A model generated the notes under the pieces. It was not told the origin of the DNA, searched no databases, and worked only from the letters and a program-made list of their open reading frames with translations. DNA of 64,000 nt from JAITWN01 sp050486285 (GTDB taxonomy: Bacteria; Pseudomonadota; Gammaproteobacteria; SZUA-140): assembly GCA_050486285.1 (NCBI GenBank), contig JBJHCZ010000005.1, positions 62,001-126,000 of the forward strand, written 5' to 3'. Of the stretch, positions 42,694 through 51,310 are shown piece after piece. The translations under genes were made by a program, and so were the position numbers. Numbering within the stretch: position 1 is the first letter of the stretch; every line of letters begins with the position of its first letter.

Positions 42694-43518
42694 ATGTCGA
42701 CGCAGTCGCGCAATTACGGGATCTGGCTGCTGGTATTGCTGCTCGCCGGCTGCGGGACGTTCCCGACGCTCGAGCTCGAGCCCGTGGAGCCGGGCGACGG
42801 ACCGCCGCCGCATCCCGTCGACGTGTCGAATGTGCCCGATGCCGTGCCGCGCGTCGAGCCGCTGAGCCGCTACGGCAATCCGCCGTCCTACGAAGTCTTC
42901 AACCGCCGCTATTACGTGATGCAGAGCAGCGCCGGCTATGTCGAGCGCGGCGTCGCCTCGTGGTACGGCACCAAATTCCATGGCCGGCGCACCTCCAGCG
43001 GCGACCCCTACGACATGTTCGCGATGACGGCGGCGCACAAGACCCTGCCGCTGCCGACCTATGCCGAGGTCACCAATCTCGACAACGGTCGCACCGTCAT
43101 CGTCAAGATCAATGACCGCGGGCCGTTCGTCGGCGACCGCCTGATCGACCTGTCCTATGCCGCAGCCGCCCGGCTCGGCATCAAACAGGCCGGCACCGGG
43201 CGCGTCGAGGTACGGGCCATCGATCCCGTCGAGTGGCAGAACCGCATGACCGCGTCCGCAGGCAACGGCCGGTCGACAGGCGGCGGTTATTATCTGCAGA
43301 TCGGCGCCTTCAGCCAGGCCGAGAACGCGACCCGCCTGCGGAGCCGGCTCGATGGCCTCGTGCCGGAGCGCGGGATCCATGTCGTACGCAGCCAGTCCGC
43401 CGGGAACCCGGTCTATCGGGTGCGCATCGGGCCGATCAGCGACCGCGACGAGGCCGACCGCATGAGCCGCGACCTGCTCGCGCTTGGCGTCGAGGGCGCC
43501 CATATCGTCAGCGACTGA
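42694..43518 (+). CDS. rlpA: Septal-ring lipoprotein RlpA (lytic transglycosylase)
   Basis: 274 residues. Lipobox VLLLAGC (Cys20), double-psi beta-barrel domain (GVASWYGTKFHGRRTSSGDPYDM; VKINDRGPFVGDRLIDLS) and a C-terminal SPOR domain (GYYLQIGAFSQAENATRLRSRL) that binds denuded glycan. It starts 2 bp after rodA. In Pseudomonas RlpA cuts naked septal glycan. Confidence 0.95.
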   Translation: MSTQSRNYGIWLLVLLLAGCGTFPTLELEPVEPGDGPPPHPVDVSNVPDAVPRVEPLSRYGNPPSYEVFNRRYYVMQSSAGYVERGVASWYGTKFHGRRTSSGDPYDMFAMTAAHKTLPLPTYAEVTNLDNGRTVIVKINDRGPFVGDRLIDLSYAAAARLGIKQAGTGRVEVRAIDPVEWQNRMTASAGNGRSTGGGYYLQIGAFSQAENATRLRSRLDGLVPERGIHVVRSQSAGNPVYRVRIGPISDRDEADRMSRDLLALGVEGAHIVSD

Positions 43519-43646
43519 CCGCTGTGCGGGCGCCGGACCCGGCGTTACCCTGCCTTGCCGATTACCGCTAGAATACCCGGGAACGGACCGGCCCCGAATG
43601 ACGTCCTGATACCATCCACCCGAGATCAAACGGAAGCACTGGAGCG

Positions 43647-44846
43647 ATGATACGCATGGCTGTAATGGAATATCTGCGAAGGACCCTGCCCGGCATCACC
43701 TGCGCCGCCCTGCTGGCAATCGCCTGCGCGCCGGCAGCCGTGCTGACGCTGCTGACGCCCGCCGCGCACGCGGCAGCGCCGATCCCCGCGCCGCCCGCGG
43801 TCAACGCGCGTTCCTGGCTGCTGCAGGACTTTCACAGCGGCGCGGTGCTCAGCGAGCACAACGCCAACGAGCGCATGGAACCGGCAAGCCTGGTCAAGAT
43901 CATGACCGCCTACATCGTGTTCAGCGAGATCCGCGCCGGAACCGTCAGCCTCGATAACCAGGTACTGATCAGCGAGAAGGCCTGGCGCATGCCCGGTTCG
44001 CGCATGTTCATCGAGGTCAATACACGCGTCTCTGTCGAGGATCTGCTGAAGGGCATGATCGTCCAGTCCGGCAACGATGCCAGCGTCGCGCTGGCGGAAC
44101 ACGTTGCCGGCAGCGAATCGGCCTTTGCCGACCTGATGAATGAGCACGCGCGCGCGCTCGGCATGACCGGCACGCACTACACCAACAGCACCGGCCTGCC
44201 CGATCCGGACCTCTACACCACCGCGCATGACCTCGCGCTGCTCGCGCGCGCGATGATCCGCAAGTTCCCCGAGTACTACCAGTGGTATTCGGAACGGGAA
44301 TTCACCTTCAACGGCATCACCCAGCCGAACCGGAACCGTCTGCTGTGGCGCGACGGCGGCGTCGACGGCCTGAAGACCGGACACACCCAGTCGGCCGGCT
44401 TCTGCCTGGTGACCTCGGCCGAGCGCGACAACATGCGCCTCATCACCGTCGTGCTCGGCACCGGCAGCGATGACGCGCGCGTACAGGAGACGCAGAAGCT
44501 GCTGAACTACGGCTTCCGCTTCTTCGAGACCCATCGCGTGTACCAGGCCGGCGCAACGGTGACGAACGCGCGCGTGTGGCAGGGCGCCGCGCCCGAACTG
44601 GCGCTCGGCCTCGAGGACGACCTCTACGTGACGATTCCGCGCAATCAATACCATCGCATCAATGCCTCGACGCGCATCAACCCGTCGCTGACCGCGCCGA
44701 TCCGGCGCGGTGACCCGCACGGCAGTATCGAGCTGACGCTCGACGATGCGAACATCGCGATGCGACCGCTGGTCGCGCTGCAGACCATCGAGGAAGGCGG
44801 TTTCTTCCAGCGCCTGACCGATCGCATCATGATGATGTTCGAGTAG
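43647..44846 (+). CDS. dacA: D-alanyl-D-alanine carboxypeptidase (PBP5/6 type)
   Basis: 399 residues. Signal peptide ending AAHA-A (about 43). Active-site motifs: S81-LVK84 (PASLVKIMT), S141-G-N143 and K243-T-G245. A C-terminal domain and an amphipathic tail (QRLTDRIMMMFE) should hold it to the inner membrane. ATGs at codons 4 and 7 are alternative starts; TGGAG lies before the first. It trims pentapeptides. Confidence 0.96.
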   Translation: MIRMAVMEYLRRTLPGITCAALLAIACAPAAVLTLLTPAAHAAAPIPAPPAVNARSWLLQDFHSGAVLSEHNANERMEPASLVKIMTAYIVFSEIRAGTVSLDNQVLISEKAWRMPGSRMFIEVNTRVSVEDLLKGMIVQSGNDASVALAEHVAGSESAFADLMNEHARALGMTGTHYTNSTGLPDPDLYTTAHDLALLARAMIRKFPEYYQWYSEREFTFNGITQPNRNRLLWRDGGVDGLKTGHTQSAGFCLVTSAERDNMRLITVVLGTGSDDARVQETQKLLNYGFRFFETHRVYQAGATVTNARVWQGAAPELALGLEDDLYVTIPRNQYHRINASTRINPSLTAPIRRGDPHGSIELTLDDANIAMRPLVALQTIEEGGFFQRLTDRIMMMFE

Positions 44847-44854
44847 ACCGGCGC

Positions 44855-45715
44855 ATGGCGACGGTCTTTCTGAACGGCGAGTACCTGCCCGCCGAACAGG
44901 CGACGATCTCCCCGCTCGACCGCGGCTTCATCTTCGGCGACGGCGTCTACGAGGTCATACCGGCCTACGGTCGGCGCCTGTTCCGGCTCGGCGAACACCT
45001 GCAGCGCCTCGAGCACAGCCTCGCCGGCGTGCGCATCGCGCAGCCTCACGACGAGGCCGCATGGACCCGCATCCTAGACGGACTGGTCGCGCGCCACGAC
45101 GCGCCGGACCAGTCGATCTACCTGCAGATCACCCGCGGCGTCGCCAGGCGCGATCACGCCTTCCCGCGCGACGTCCGCCCGACCGTGTTCGCGATGAGCA
45201 CGCCGCTGGCGCCGATCGCCGACGCGATCCGCCGTGACGGCGTCGCAGCGATCACGCTCAGGGACACGCGTTGGGAAAACTGCCACCTGAAGACGATCTC
45301 GCTGCTGCCGAATATCCTGCTGCGACAGCAGGCGCTCGACGCCGGGGCGGCCGAGGCGATCCTGATCCGCGACGGCGAGGTCACCGAGGGCGCGGCAAGC
45401 AATCTTTTCATCGTCCACGACGGCGTCGTCATGACGCCGCCGAAGGGGCCGCGTCTTTTACCCGGCATCACCCGCGACCTCGTGCTCGAGCTTGCGGAGG
45501 CGCATGGCATTGAATTTCGCGAAACCTCGATCACACCGGCGCGGCTCGCGGTCGCCGACGAGGTCTGGCTGACCAGCTCGACGCGCGAGATCCTGCCGGT
45601 GACGCGCCTCGACGGCAATGCGATCGGCGACGGCCGTCCGGGGCCGATGTGGCAAACGATGATCGCGCTGTATCAGGACTACAAGCGCGCGTGGGGCGCC
45701 TCGGGCGGTGACTGA
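44855..45715 (+). CDS. dat: D-amino acid aminotransferase (class IV PLP)
   Basis: 286 residues. Starts VFLNGEYLPAEQATISPLDRGFIFGDGVYEV; PLP lysine Lys146 in NCHLKTISLLPNILLRQQA; EAILIRDGEVTEGAASNLFIV and TSSTREILPVTRLDG complete the class IV set. It likely makes D-alanine or D-glutamate. Between dacA and ybeD, the usual place in this group. Confidence 0.92.
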   Translation: MATVFLNGEYLPAEQATISPLDRGFIFGDGVYEVIPAYGRRLFRLGEHLQRLEHSLAGVRIAQPHDEAAWTRILDGLVARHDAPDQSIYLQITRGVARRDHAFPRDVRPTVFAMSTPLAPIADAIRRDGVAAITLRDTRWENCHLKTISLLPNILLRQQALDAGAAEAILIRDGEVTEGAASNLFIVHDGVVMTPPKGPRLLPGITRDLVLELAEAHGIEFRETSITPARLAVADEVWLTSSTREILPVTRLDGNAIGDGRPGPMWQTMIALYQDYKRAWGASGGD

Positions 45716-45977
45716 CGACGGCGACAGCCTGCTCGAATTTCCCTGCGAGTTTCCGATCAAGGTCTTCGGCAAGGCCGGCATCGAACTCGATGCGCTGGTG
45801 TTTTCGCTGGTGCGGCCGCATGCCCCCGACCTCGGTGAGTCCGCGATCACCAGCCGCCTGAGCCGCCACGGCCGCTACCAGTCGGTCACCGTCGTCGTGC
45901 AGGCGACCAGCCGCGCGCAGCTCGACGCAATCTATCGCGCGCTGACCGACAGCGACGACATCGCGATGGTGCTCTGA
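45708..45977 (+). CDS. ybeD: DUF493 family protein YbeD
   Basis: 89 residues from a GTG overlapping the dat end by 8 bp. FPCEFPIKVFGKAG and the C-terminal QLDAIYRALTDSDDIAMVL match YbeD, an ACT-like small protein that is conserved next to lipB and possibly allosteric. Exact role unknown. Confidence 0.93.
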   Translation: MTDDGDSLLEFPCEFPIKVFGKAGIELDALVFSLVRPHAPDLGESAITSRLSRHGRYQSVTVVVQATSRAQLDAIYRALTDSDDIAMVL

Positions 45978-45980
45978 ACC

Positions 45981-46637
45981 TTGGGCGCGGGGGCCCTCAC
46001 GGTGCGCCGGCTCGGCTGCTGTGATTACAAGGACACCTTCGCGCGCATGCAGGCCTTCACCGACGCGCGCGCGGTCGACACCCCCGACGAGCTGTGGTTG
46101 CTCGAACATCCACCGGTCTATACGCTGGGCCGCGCCTCGCGCGACGGGCACCTGCTCGACGCCGGCGATATCCCGGTCGTGCCGACCGACCGCGGCGGAC
46201 AGATCACCTATCACGGGCCCGGCCAGTTGATCGGCTATACGCTGATCGACATCGGACGGCTCGGGCTCGGGATCAAACCCTTCGTCGCGACGCTTGAACA
46301 GGTCGTCATCGACCTGCTCGCGGACTTGTCGATCACCGCCGCGCGCCGCGCCGGGGCGCCCGGGGTCTATGTCGATGGCGAGAAGATCGCCGCGCTCGGC
46401 CTGCGCGTGCGGCGCGGTCGCAGCTATCACGGCCTGAGCCTGAACGTCGCGATGGATCTGGCGCCCTTCGCCGGCATCGATCCCTGCGGCTACCCCGGGC
46501 TCGGCGTGACCCAGCTGTGCGATCTGGCCCCGGCGTCTGGCGACGATCCGGCGCAACTCCTTGAAAAAACGGGAAACATGCTCGCCGCCCGACTGACAGC
46601 CGCGCTCGGATACGCTAGAATGGACGCCCTGTCATGA
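45981..46637 (+). CDS. lipB: Octanoyl-[acyl-carrier-protein]-protein transferase LipB
   Basis: 218 residues from a TTG start 3 bp after ybeD. Moves octanoyl from ACP to lipoyl domains. Conserved RGGQITYHGPGQLIGY, catalytic Lys in GEKIAALGLRV and catalytic Cys in DPCGYPGLGVTQL. The 3' end overlaps lipA by 4 bp. Confidence 0.96.
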   Translation: MGAGALTVRRLGCCDYKDTFARMQAFTDARAVDTPDELWLLEHPPVYTLGRASRDGHLLDAGDIPVVPTDRGGQITYHGPGQLIGYTLIDIGRLGLGIKPFVATLEQVVIDLLADLSITAARRAGAPGVYVDGEKIAALGLRVRRGRSYHGLSLNVAMDLAPFAGIDPCGYPGLGVTQLCDLAPASGDDPAQLLEKTGNMLAARLTAALGYARMDALS

Positions 46638-47572
46638 GCCCACCCGAAAAATTGCGCGGGGCCGAGAAGGTCGCCCGCATCCCGGTCAAGGTAGAACCCA
46701 CCGAGACGCCGCAGCGCAAGCCGCGCTGGATCCGCGCGCGCTCGACGGCGAGTCCGAACGTCGCGCGCCTGAAGGCGATCCTGCGCGAGCGGAACCTGCA
46801 CACCGTCTGCGAGGAGGCCTCGTGCCCGAATCTCGGCGAGTGCTTCGGCCACGGCACCGCGACCTTCATGATCATGGGCGACATCTGCACGCGGCGCTGC
46901 CCGTTCTGCGACGTCGCCCACGGCAAGCCCGGCCCGCTCGATACCGAAGAGCCGGAGAACCTCGGCCGCACGATCGCGGCGATGGGCCTCAAGTACGTCG
47001 TCATCACCTCGGTCGACCGCGACGACCTGCGCGACGGCGGCGCCGGGCATTTCGTCGCCTGCATCGACGCCGTGCGCCGACTGAGCCCGCAGACCCGCAT
47101 CGAGGTGCTGGTGCCGGACTTCCGCGGCCGCATGGACGTCGCGCTCGCGCTGCTGGAACAGGCGCCGCCGGATGTGTTCAATCACAATCTCGAGACCGTA
47201 CCGCGCCTGTACCGCAAGGCGCGACCCGGTGCCGACTACGCGTGGTCGCTGAAGCTGCTGCAACTGTTCAAGGAACGGCATCCGCAGATCCCGACCAAAT
47301 CAGGGCTGATGCTCGGCCTCGGCGAGACCTTCGAAGAAATAGAAGCCGTGATGCGCGACCTGCGAGCGCACGGTTGCGACATGCTGACATTGGGCCAGTA
47401 CCTGCAACCGAGCCGGCATCACCTGCCGGTCGAGCGCTATGTGACGCCGGAGGAATTCGAGCAGCTTGGCGCGATCGCGCGCGGGCTCGGTTTCACCAAC
47501 GTCGCCAGTGGACCGATGGTGCGCTCGTCCTATCACGCCGACCTGCAGGCGGCGGGCGAAGCGGTCGGCTGA
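46634..47572 (+). CDS. lipA: Lipoyl synthase
   Basis: 312 residues, radical SAM. The auxiliary cluster Cys set CEEASCPNLGECF and radical-SAM CTRRCPFC are both present, and the C-terminal PMVRSSYHA gives the serine ligand. Inserts two sulphurs into octanoyl groups made by LipB. A possible internal promoter (CTGACA-17 bp-TAGAAT, 46593-46621) lies in the end of lipB. Confidence 0.97.
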   Translation: MSPPEKLRGAEKVARIPVKVEPTETPQRKPRWIRARSTASPNVARLKAILRERNLHTVCEEASCPNLGECFGHGTATFMIMGDICTRRCPFCDVAHGKPGPLDTEEPENLGRTIAAMGLKYVVITSVDRDDLRDGGAGHFVACIDAVRRLSPQTRIEVLVPDFRGRMDVALALLEQAPPDVFNHNLETVPRLYRKARPGADYAWSLKLLQLFKERHPQIPTKSGLMLGLGETFEEIEAVMRDLRAHGCDMLTLGQYLQPSRHHLPVERYVTPEEFEQLGAIARGLGFTNVASGPMVRSSYHADLQAAGEAVG

Positions 47573-47573
47573 A

Positions 47574-47602
47574 GGATCAAAGGGGTCGGAGTCGTTTGAT
47601 CC
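47574..47602. repeat. REP-like palindrome 1 (GGGGTC-AGTCGTTTGATCC family)
   Basis: The 29-bp element has 8-bp ends GGATCAAA/TTTGATCC and contains GGGGTCGGAGTCG. It starts 2 bp after the lipA stop, between convergent genes. It is a shortened relative of the elements at 49641 and 60773. Confidence 0.65.
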
Positions 47603-47616
47603 GGCTCCAGATCCCC

Positions 47617-48801
47617 TTATAAACGTCCTCGTTCGTCGCGCAGCGAAAACCCGCTCAGCGGTATCTCCAGCCCGCGAGCCAACGCAATCACCTTGAACTT
47701 CTCGCCCATCTCGCCCGGCAGGGTCAGGCGGCGGATCTGCTGTGCGATCTGCATACGTTCGACGGTCGGCAGATCACCGAGCGACGCGCCGATCTCCTGC
47801 AGGCCGCTTCCGAGCAGGAAATACGCCTGCGTCGTGTAACCGGCTACCGACAGGTCGTGCGCGGACGCGGCCTCGGCGACGGCGGTGAAGTCGATGTGCG
47901 CGGTGATGTCCTGCAGACCGGCGAGGATCAGCGGGTCGGCGTGGGCGCGATGGCGGTAGTGGCACATCAGCGTGCCGCCGGCGCGTTCGGGGTGATAGTA
48001 CTCGCGGCGCGCATAGCCGTAGTCGACGAGCAGGACCGCGCCGCGTTCGAGCGCGGACGAGACCGCTGCGATCCACGCCTCGATCGCGAGATGGATCTCG
48101 ATGCGATAACCGTCGGTGAAACGCTCGCGGCCGAGCTCGCGATACAGCGCATCGACGCGCAGGTCGAGATGCGCATCGGACAGCGGGCCCTCGGTCCACG
48201 CGAAGCGGCCGTCGCGCCAGCAGACATATTCCTCTGCATCACGGCCGGCGATGACGCGGTGCACCGGCATCGCGTCGAGCAGTTCGTTCGCGATGACGAG
48301 ACCGGTAAAACCCCGGGCCGGCAGGCGGTCGAGCCACACGATGCGCGGCAGCAGATGCGGGATGCGTTCCGCGAACAGCGCCCGCTGGCGTTCACGCAGG
48401 TCGGCGCTCAGTTCGAGGATCGCGTACTGCGCCGGCAGCGCGTCGAGGCGCTCGAGTTCGGCGAGCAGTTCGCAGGCCATGACGCCGCTGCCGGCGCCGG
48501 CCTCGAGGACACCGCCGTCGCCGAGCGCTGCGAGGATCTCGCGAACTTGCCTGGCGAGGCAGCGCGCGAACAGCGGCGACAGCTCCGGCGCGGTGACGAA
48601 ATCGCCGGCCTCGCCGAACTTGGCGCTGCCGGCGCTGTAATAGCCGAGGCCGGGCGCGTGCAGCGCGAGGTCCATATAGCGCGCGAACGGGATCGCGCCG
48701 CCGGCGGCCGCGATTGCATCCCTGATATGGGCGGTCACGCGCTCGCCGTGCGCACGGGCATCGGCGTCGGGTTCGGGGAGTGCGCTCGGGGTGTCCGGCA
48801 T
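47617..48801 (-). CDS. MidA-like SAM-dependent methyltransferase
   Basis: 394 residues from MPDTPSALPEPDADA. IPFARYMDLALHAPGLGYYSAG, FGEAGDFVTAPELSPLFA and the AdoMet motif VLEAGAGSGVMACELL, then ANELLDAMPVHR, are the marks of the DUF185/NDUFAF7 (MidA) family of protein arginine methyltransferases. The bacterial substrate is unknown. It is convergent with lipA and divergent from the pteridine reductase, a common neighbour. Confidence 0.88.
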   Translation of the reverse strand: MPDTPSALPEPDADARAHGERVTAHIRDAIAAAGGAIPFARYMDLALHAPGLGYYSAGSAKFGEAGDFVTAPELSPLFARCLARQVREILAALGDGGVLEAGAGSGVMACELLAELERLDALPAQYAILELSADLRERQRALFAERIPHLLPRIVWLDRLPARGFTGLVIANELLDAMPVHRVIAGRDAEEYVCWRDGRFAWTEGPLSDAHLDLRVDALYRELGRERFTDGYRIEIHLAIEAWIAAVSSALERGAVLLVDYGYARREYYHPERAGGTLMCHYRHRAHADPLILAGLQDITAHIDFTAVAEAASAHDLSVAGYTTQAYFLLGSGLQEIGASLGDLPTVERMQIAQQIRRLTLPGEMGEKFKVIALARGLEIPLSGFSLRDERGRL

Positions 48802-48876
48802 CGCTTCGCAGGCAAGGCGCCCGGGGTCGGCGGGCTCGTATGGCCAGTATAACCGCCGTGCTACCATAAGGTCATC

Positions 48877-49632
48877 GTGACGACAGGGACTCCCGGCATC
48901 GAGAACAAGGTCGCGCTGGTCACCGGCGCAGCACGCCGTATCGGCGCGGTGATCGCGCGCACCCTGCACGCCAGCGGCATGCGTGTCGTGCTGCACTATC
49001 GCTCCTCATCACGCGACGCCCGTTCCCTGTGCCACGAACTGAATGCCGCGCGCCCTGATTCCGCCGCACTGCTCGGCGCCGACCTCTCCCGCGTCGACAA
49101 TTTCGACGAGACCGTCGCCGAGACCCTGTCGCACTGGGGCCGGCTCGATGTACTGGTCAACAATGCCTCGAGCTTCTACCCGACGCCGGTCGGCACGATC
49201 ACCGGGGCGCAGTGGCAGGAGTTGCTCGACAGCAACCTGCGCGCGCCGTTCTTCCTGTCACAGGCCGCGGCGCGGCCGCTGGCCGAGTGCGAGGGCTCTA
49301 TCGTCAGCATCGCCGACGTGCATGGCGAGCGCCCGCTCAAGGGCTATCCGGTCTACAGTATCGCGAAGGCCGGCCTGGTGATGATGACGCGCTCGCTGGC
49401 GCGAGAACTCGGGCCGAAGGTGCGCGTCAACGCAGTCGCGCCCGGCGCGATCCTCTGGCCCGAGGACGACATCGGCGCCGAACAGCAGCAGCGCATCCTT
49501 GCCCGCACCGCGCTGAAGCGCCAGGGCAGTCCCGACGACATCGCCCGCGCGGTGCTGTTCCTGGTATGCGACGCGCCCTACGTGACCGGCCAGATCATCG
49601 CAGTCGACGGCGGACGGTCGCTGTACATATAG
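48877..49632 (+). CDS. Pteridine reductase (SDR family)
   Basis: 251 residues from a GTG. NADPH loop TGAARRIGAVIA (16-27; the Arg pair is typical of pteridine reductases), NNAS at about 90-93, and the catalytic Y-x3-K in YPVYSIAKAG; C-terminal GQIIAVDGGRS. It likely reduces dihydrobiopterin-type or dihydrofolate substrates (FolM-like), and it stands next to folK and folB. Confidence 0.85.
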   Translation: MTTGTPGIENKVALVTGAARRIGAVIARTLHASGMRVVLHYRSSSRDARSLCHELNAARPDSAALLGADLSRVDNFDETVAETLSHWGRLDVLVNNASSFYPTPVGTITGAQWQELLDSNLRAPFFLSQAAARPLAECEGSIVSIADVHGERPLKGYPVYSIAKAGLVMMTRSLARELGPKVRVNAVAPGAILWPEDDIGAEQQQRILARTALKRQGSPDDIARAVLFLVCDAPYVTGQIIAVDGGRSLYI

Positions 49633-49640
49633 ATATCAAT

Positions 49641-49713
49641 GGGGTCAGAATCGTTTGATCCGCGAGCGAGCAGGACATCCACGTATCCTTCCGGATCAAA
49701 CGACTCTGACCCC
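49641..49713. repeat. REP-like palindrome 2
   Basis: Two 22-bp arms (49641-49662 and 49692-49713) are inverted copies with one mismatch, each reading GGGGTCAGA-TCGTTTGATCCG from the outside. The 29-bp loop is unrelated. The right arm lies inside the folK frame and provides its last five codons and stop. It separates two convergent genes. Confidence 0.85.
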
Positions 49714-50211
49714 TTTGCTCCAGTCAAAATCAATGACGGCGAGTGACTCGCGGTCCTGGTCGAATTCAGCCCACAGATCGCGGAAGCTGCGGCCGAGGAC
49801 CGGGTGACGCCGCTCACTGGCAATCTCGGCGAGCGGCGCCAGCACGAAGGCATATTTGAGGATCTCGTCTCGCGGCAGCGAGAAGCCGGGGCGTTCGGTG
49901 ACGAGATCGTCGTAGAGCAGCAGGTCGATGTCGAGGGTCCGCGCAATAAAGCTGCCCGCCTTCGGCGCACGCACCCTGCCCTGCCGCCGCTCTATCTCGC
50001 GAAGAAAGGCCGCGACCGCATCGACATCCTCCCCGGTATCGAAGGCGGCGACGAGGTTGTAGAAATCGTCGCCGTCGAAGCCGACTGCGGGGCTGTCGTA
50101 GACCGACGAGACCGCTACCTCCCCGTACTTCGCGCGCAGCGCCGCGACGCCGGCGCGGATGTTCGCGGCGCGATCGATATTGCTGCCAATGCTGACGAAG
50201 ACGCGCGCCAC
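49696..50211 (-). CDS. folK: 2-amino-4-hydroxy-6-hydroxymethyldihydropteridine diphosphokinase
   Basis: 171 residues from a GTG giving VARVFVSIGSNIDRAANI. The HPPK signature is RTLDIDLLLYDDL, with ERRQGRVRAPKAG before it. The ATG at 50262 would overlap folB by 38 bp and was not chosen. The C-terminal KGVRVV and stop are encoded by a REP-like element, so the ancestral end was probably different. Confidence 0.92.
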   Translation of the reverse strand: MARVFVSIGSNIDRAANIRAGVAALRAKYGEVAVSSVYDSPAVGFDGDDFYNLVAAFDTGEDVDAVAAFLREIERRQGRVRAPKAGSFIARTLDIDLLLYDDLVTERPGFSLPRDEILKYAFVLAPLAEIASERRHPVLGRSFRDLWAEFDQDRESLAVIDFDWSKGVRVV

Positions 50212-50224
50212 GGGGGGCCGGGAT

Positions 50225-50581
50225 TCAGAACGGCGCGCCGCGCTCGATGGAGACGCCGACATCCCGCGCCCCGCGGATCGCGCCGCGCTTGTTGATGCGC
50301 AGGCGCACCGAGGCGACGCCGAAATCCCGCAGGATCAGCTCCGCGACCCGCTCGGCCAGCGTCTCGACGAGCTGGAAGTCGCTGCGCTCGACGAACTCCC
50401 GCACCGCCTTCGACACCGCCTTGTAATCGAGGGCGTCATCGATCGAATCGGTCGCCGCGGCGCGGGCGACGTCGGTGCTCATCTCGATATCGAAGCTGAC
50501 CGTCTGCCGGGTCCGGCGCTCCCACTCGAAGATGCCGATGACGGTGTCGATCTTGAGGTCGGTCAGATAGATGGTATCCAT
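50225..50581 (-). CDS. folB: Dihydroneopterin aldolase
   Basis: 118 residues. MDTIYLTDLKIDTVIGIFEWERRTRQ is the conserved start (Glu19 active-site region), LDYKAVSKAV and the C-terminal LRINKRGAIRGARDVGV follow. Folate pathway step before FolK, encoded downstream on the same strand. Divergent from plsY. Confidence 0.95.
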   Translation of the reverse strand: MDTIYLTDLKIDTVIGIFEWERRTRQTVSFDIEMSTDVARAAATDSIDDALDYKAVSKAVREFVERSDFQLVETLAERVAELILRDFGVASVRLRINKRGAIRGARDVGVSIERGAPF

Positions 50582-50650
50582 AAAGGGGCGCTATCCTTTC
50601 CTTCCTGTCATGATTTTCGGATACCATAATCGTATCGAAACCACGGGCCC

Positions 50651-51268
50651 ATGCCTATCCTCACACACGCCATGTACCTCGACATCGCCGTCTGCATTTT
50701 CGCCTACCTGCTCGGATCGCTGTCTTCCGCGGTGATCATGTGCAAGCTCGCCGGCCTGCCCGATCCGCGCAAGCAAGGCTCGGGCAATCCCGGAGCGACC
50801 AATGTGCTGCGCTTCGGCAGCCGGAAGATCGCCGCGCTGGTGCTCGCCGGCGACCTGCTGAAGGGCCTTATTCCGGTAGTCGTCGCGATCGTGCTGCTGC
50901 TCGACCCGCTGACCGTTGCGCTCGCCGGCGTGCTCGCGGTCGTCGGCCACCTGTATCCGATATTCTTCGGCTTCAAGGGCGGCAAGGGCGTCGCCACCGC
51001 GCTCGGCGCGATCCTCGGCTTCGCGTGGCCGGTCGCGATCGCGCTGGTCGCGATCTGGCTGGGCATGGCGCTGGTATTCCGGATCTCGTCGCTCGCAGCG
51101 ATCGCCGCCGCGGTCGCCGCGCCGGTCGCGATGTGGCTCGCCGAGCCTGCGGCCTGGCAGTACATCGCCGCGACGCTGGCGATGAGCCTGTTGCTGCTGT
51201 GGCGGCACCGGTCGAATATCCGCAACCTCAGCGAAGGGACCGAGCCGAGGATCGGGGACCGGAAGTAA
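50651..51268 (+). CDS. plsY: Glycerol-3-phosphate acyltransferase PlsY
   Basis: 205 residues, membrane protein with about five helices. Motifs GSGNPGATNVLRFGSRK, GHLYPIFFGFKGGKGVAT and the third loop before LLLWRHRSNIRNL are all present. Uses acyl phosphate to start phospholipid synthesis. Usually next to tsaD; here the two are 6 kb apart. Confidence 0.96.
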   Translation: MPILTHAMYLDIAVCIFAYLLGSLSSAVIMCKLAGLPDPRKQGSGNPGATNVLRFGSRKIAALVLAGDLLKGLIPVVVAIVLLLDPLTVALAGVLAVVGHLYPIFFGFKGGKGVATALGAILGFAWPVAIALVAIWLGMALVFRISSLAAIAAAVAAPVAMWLAEPAAWQYIAATLAMSLLLLWRHRSNIRNLSEGTEPRIGDRK

Positions 51269-51310
51269 CGGACCAGGGGCAGGAGCCGTATTAGCTCATA
51301 CTACTGCGGC

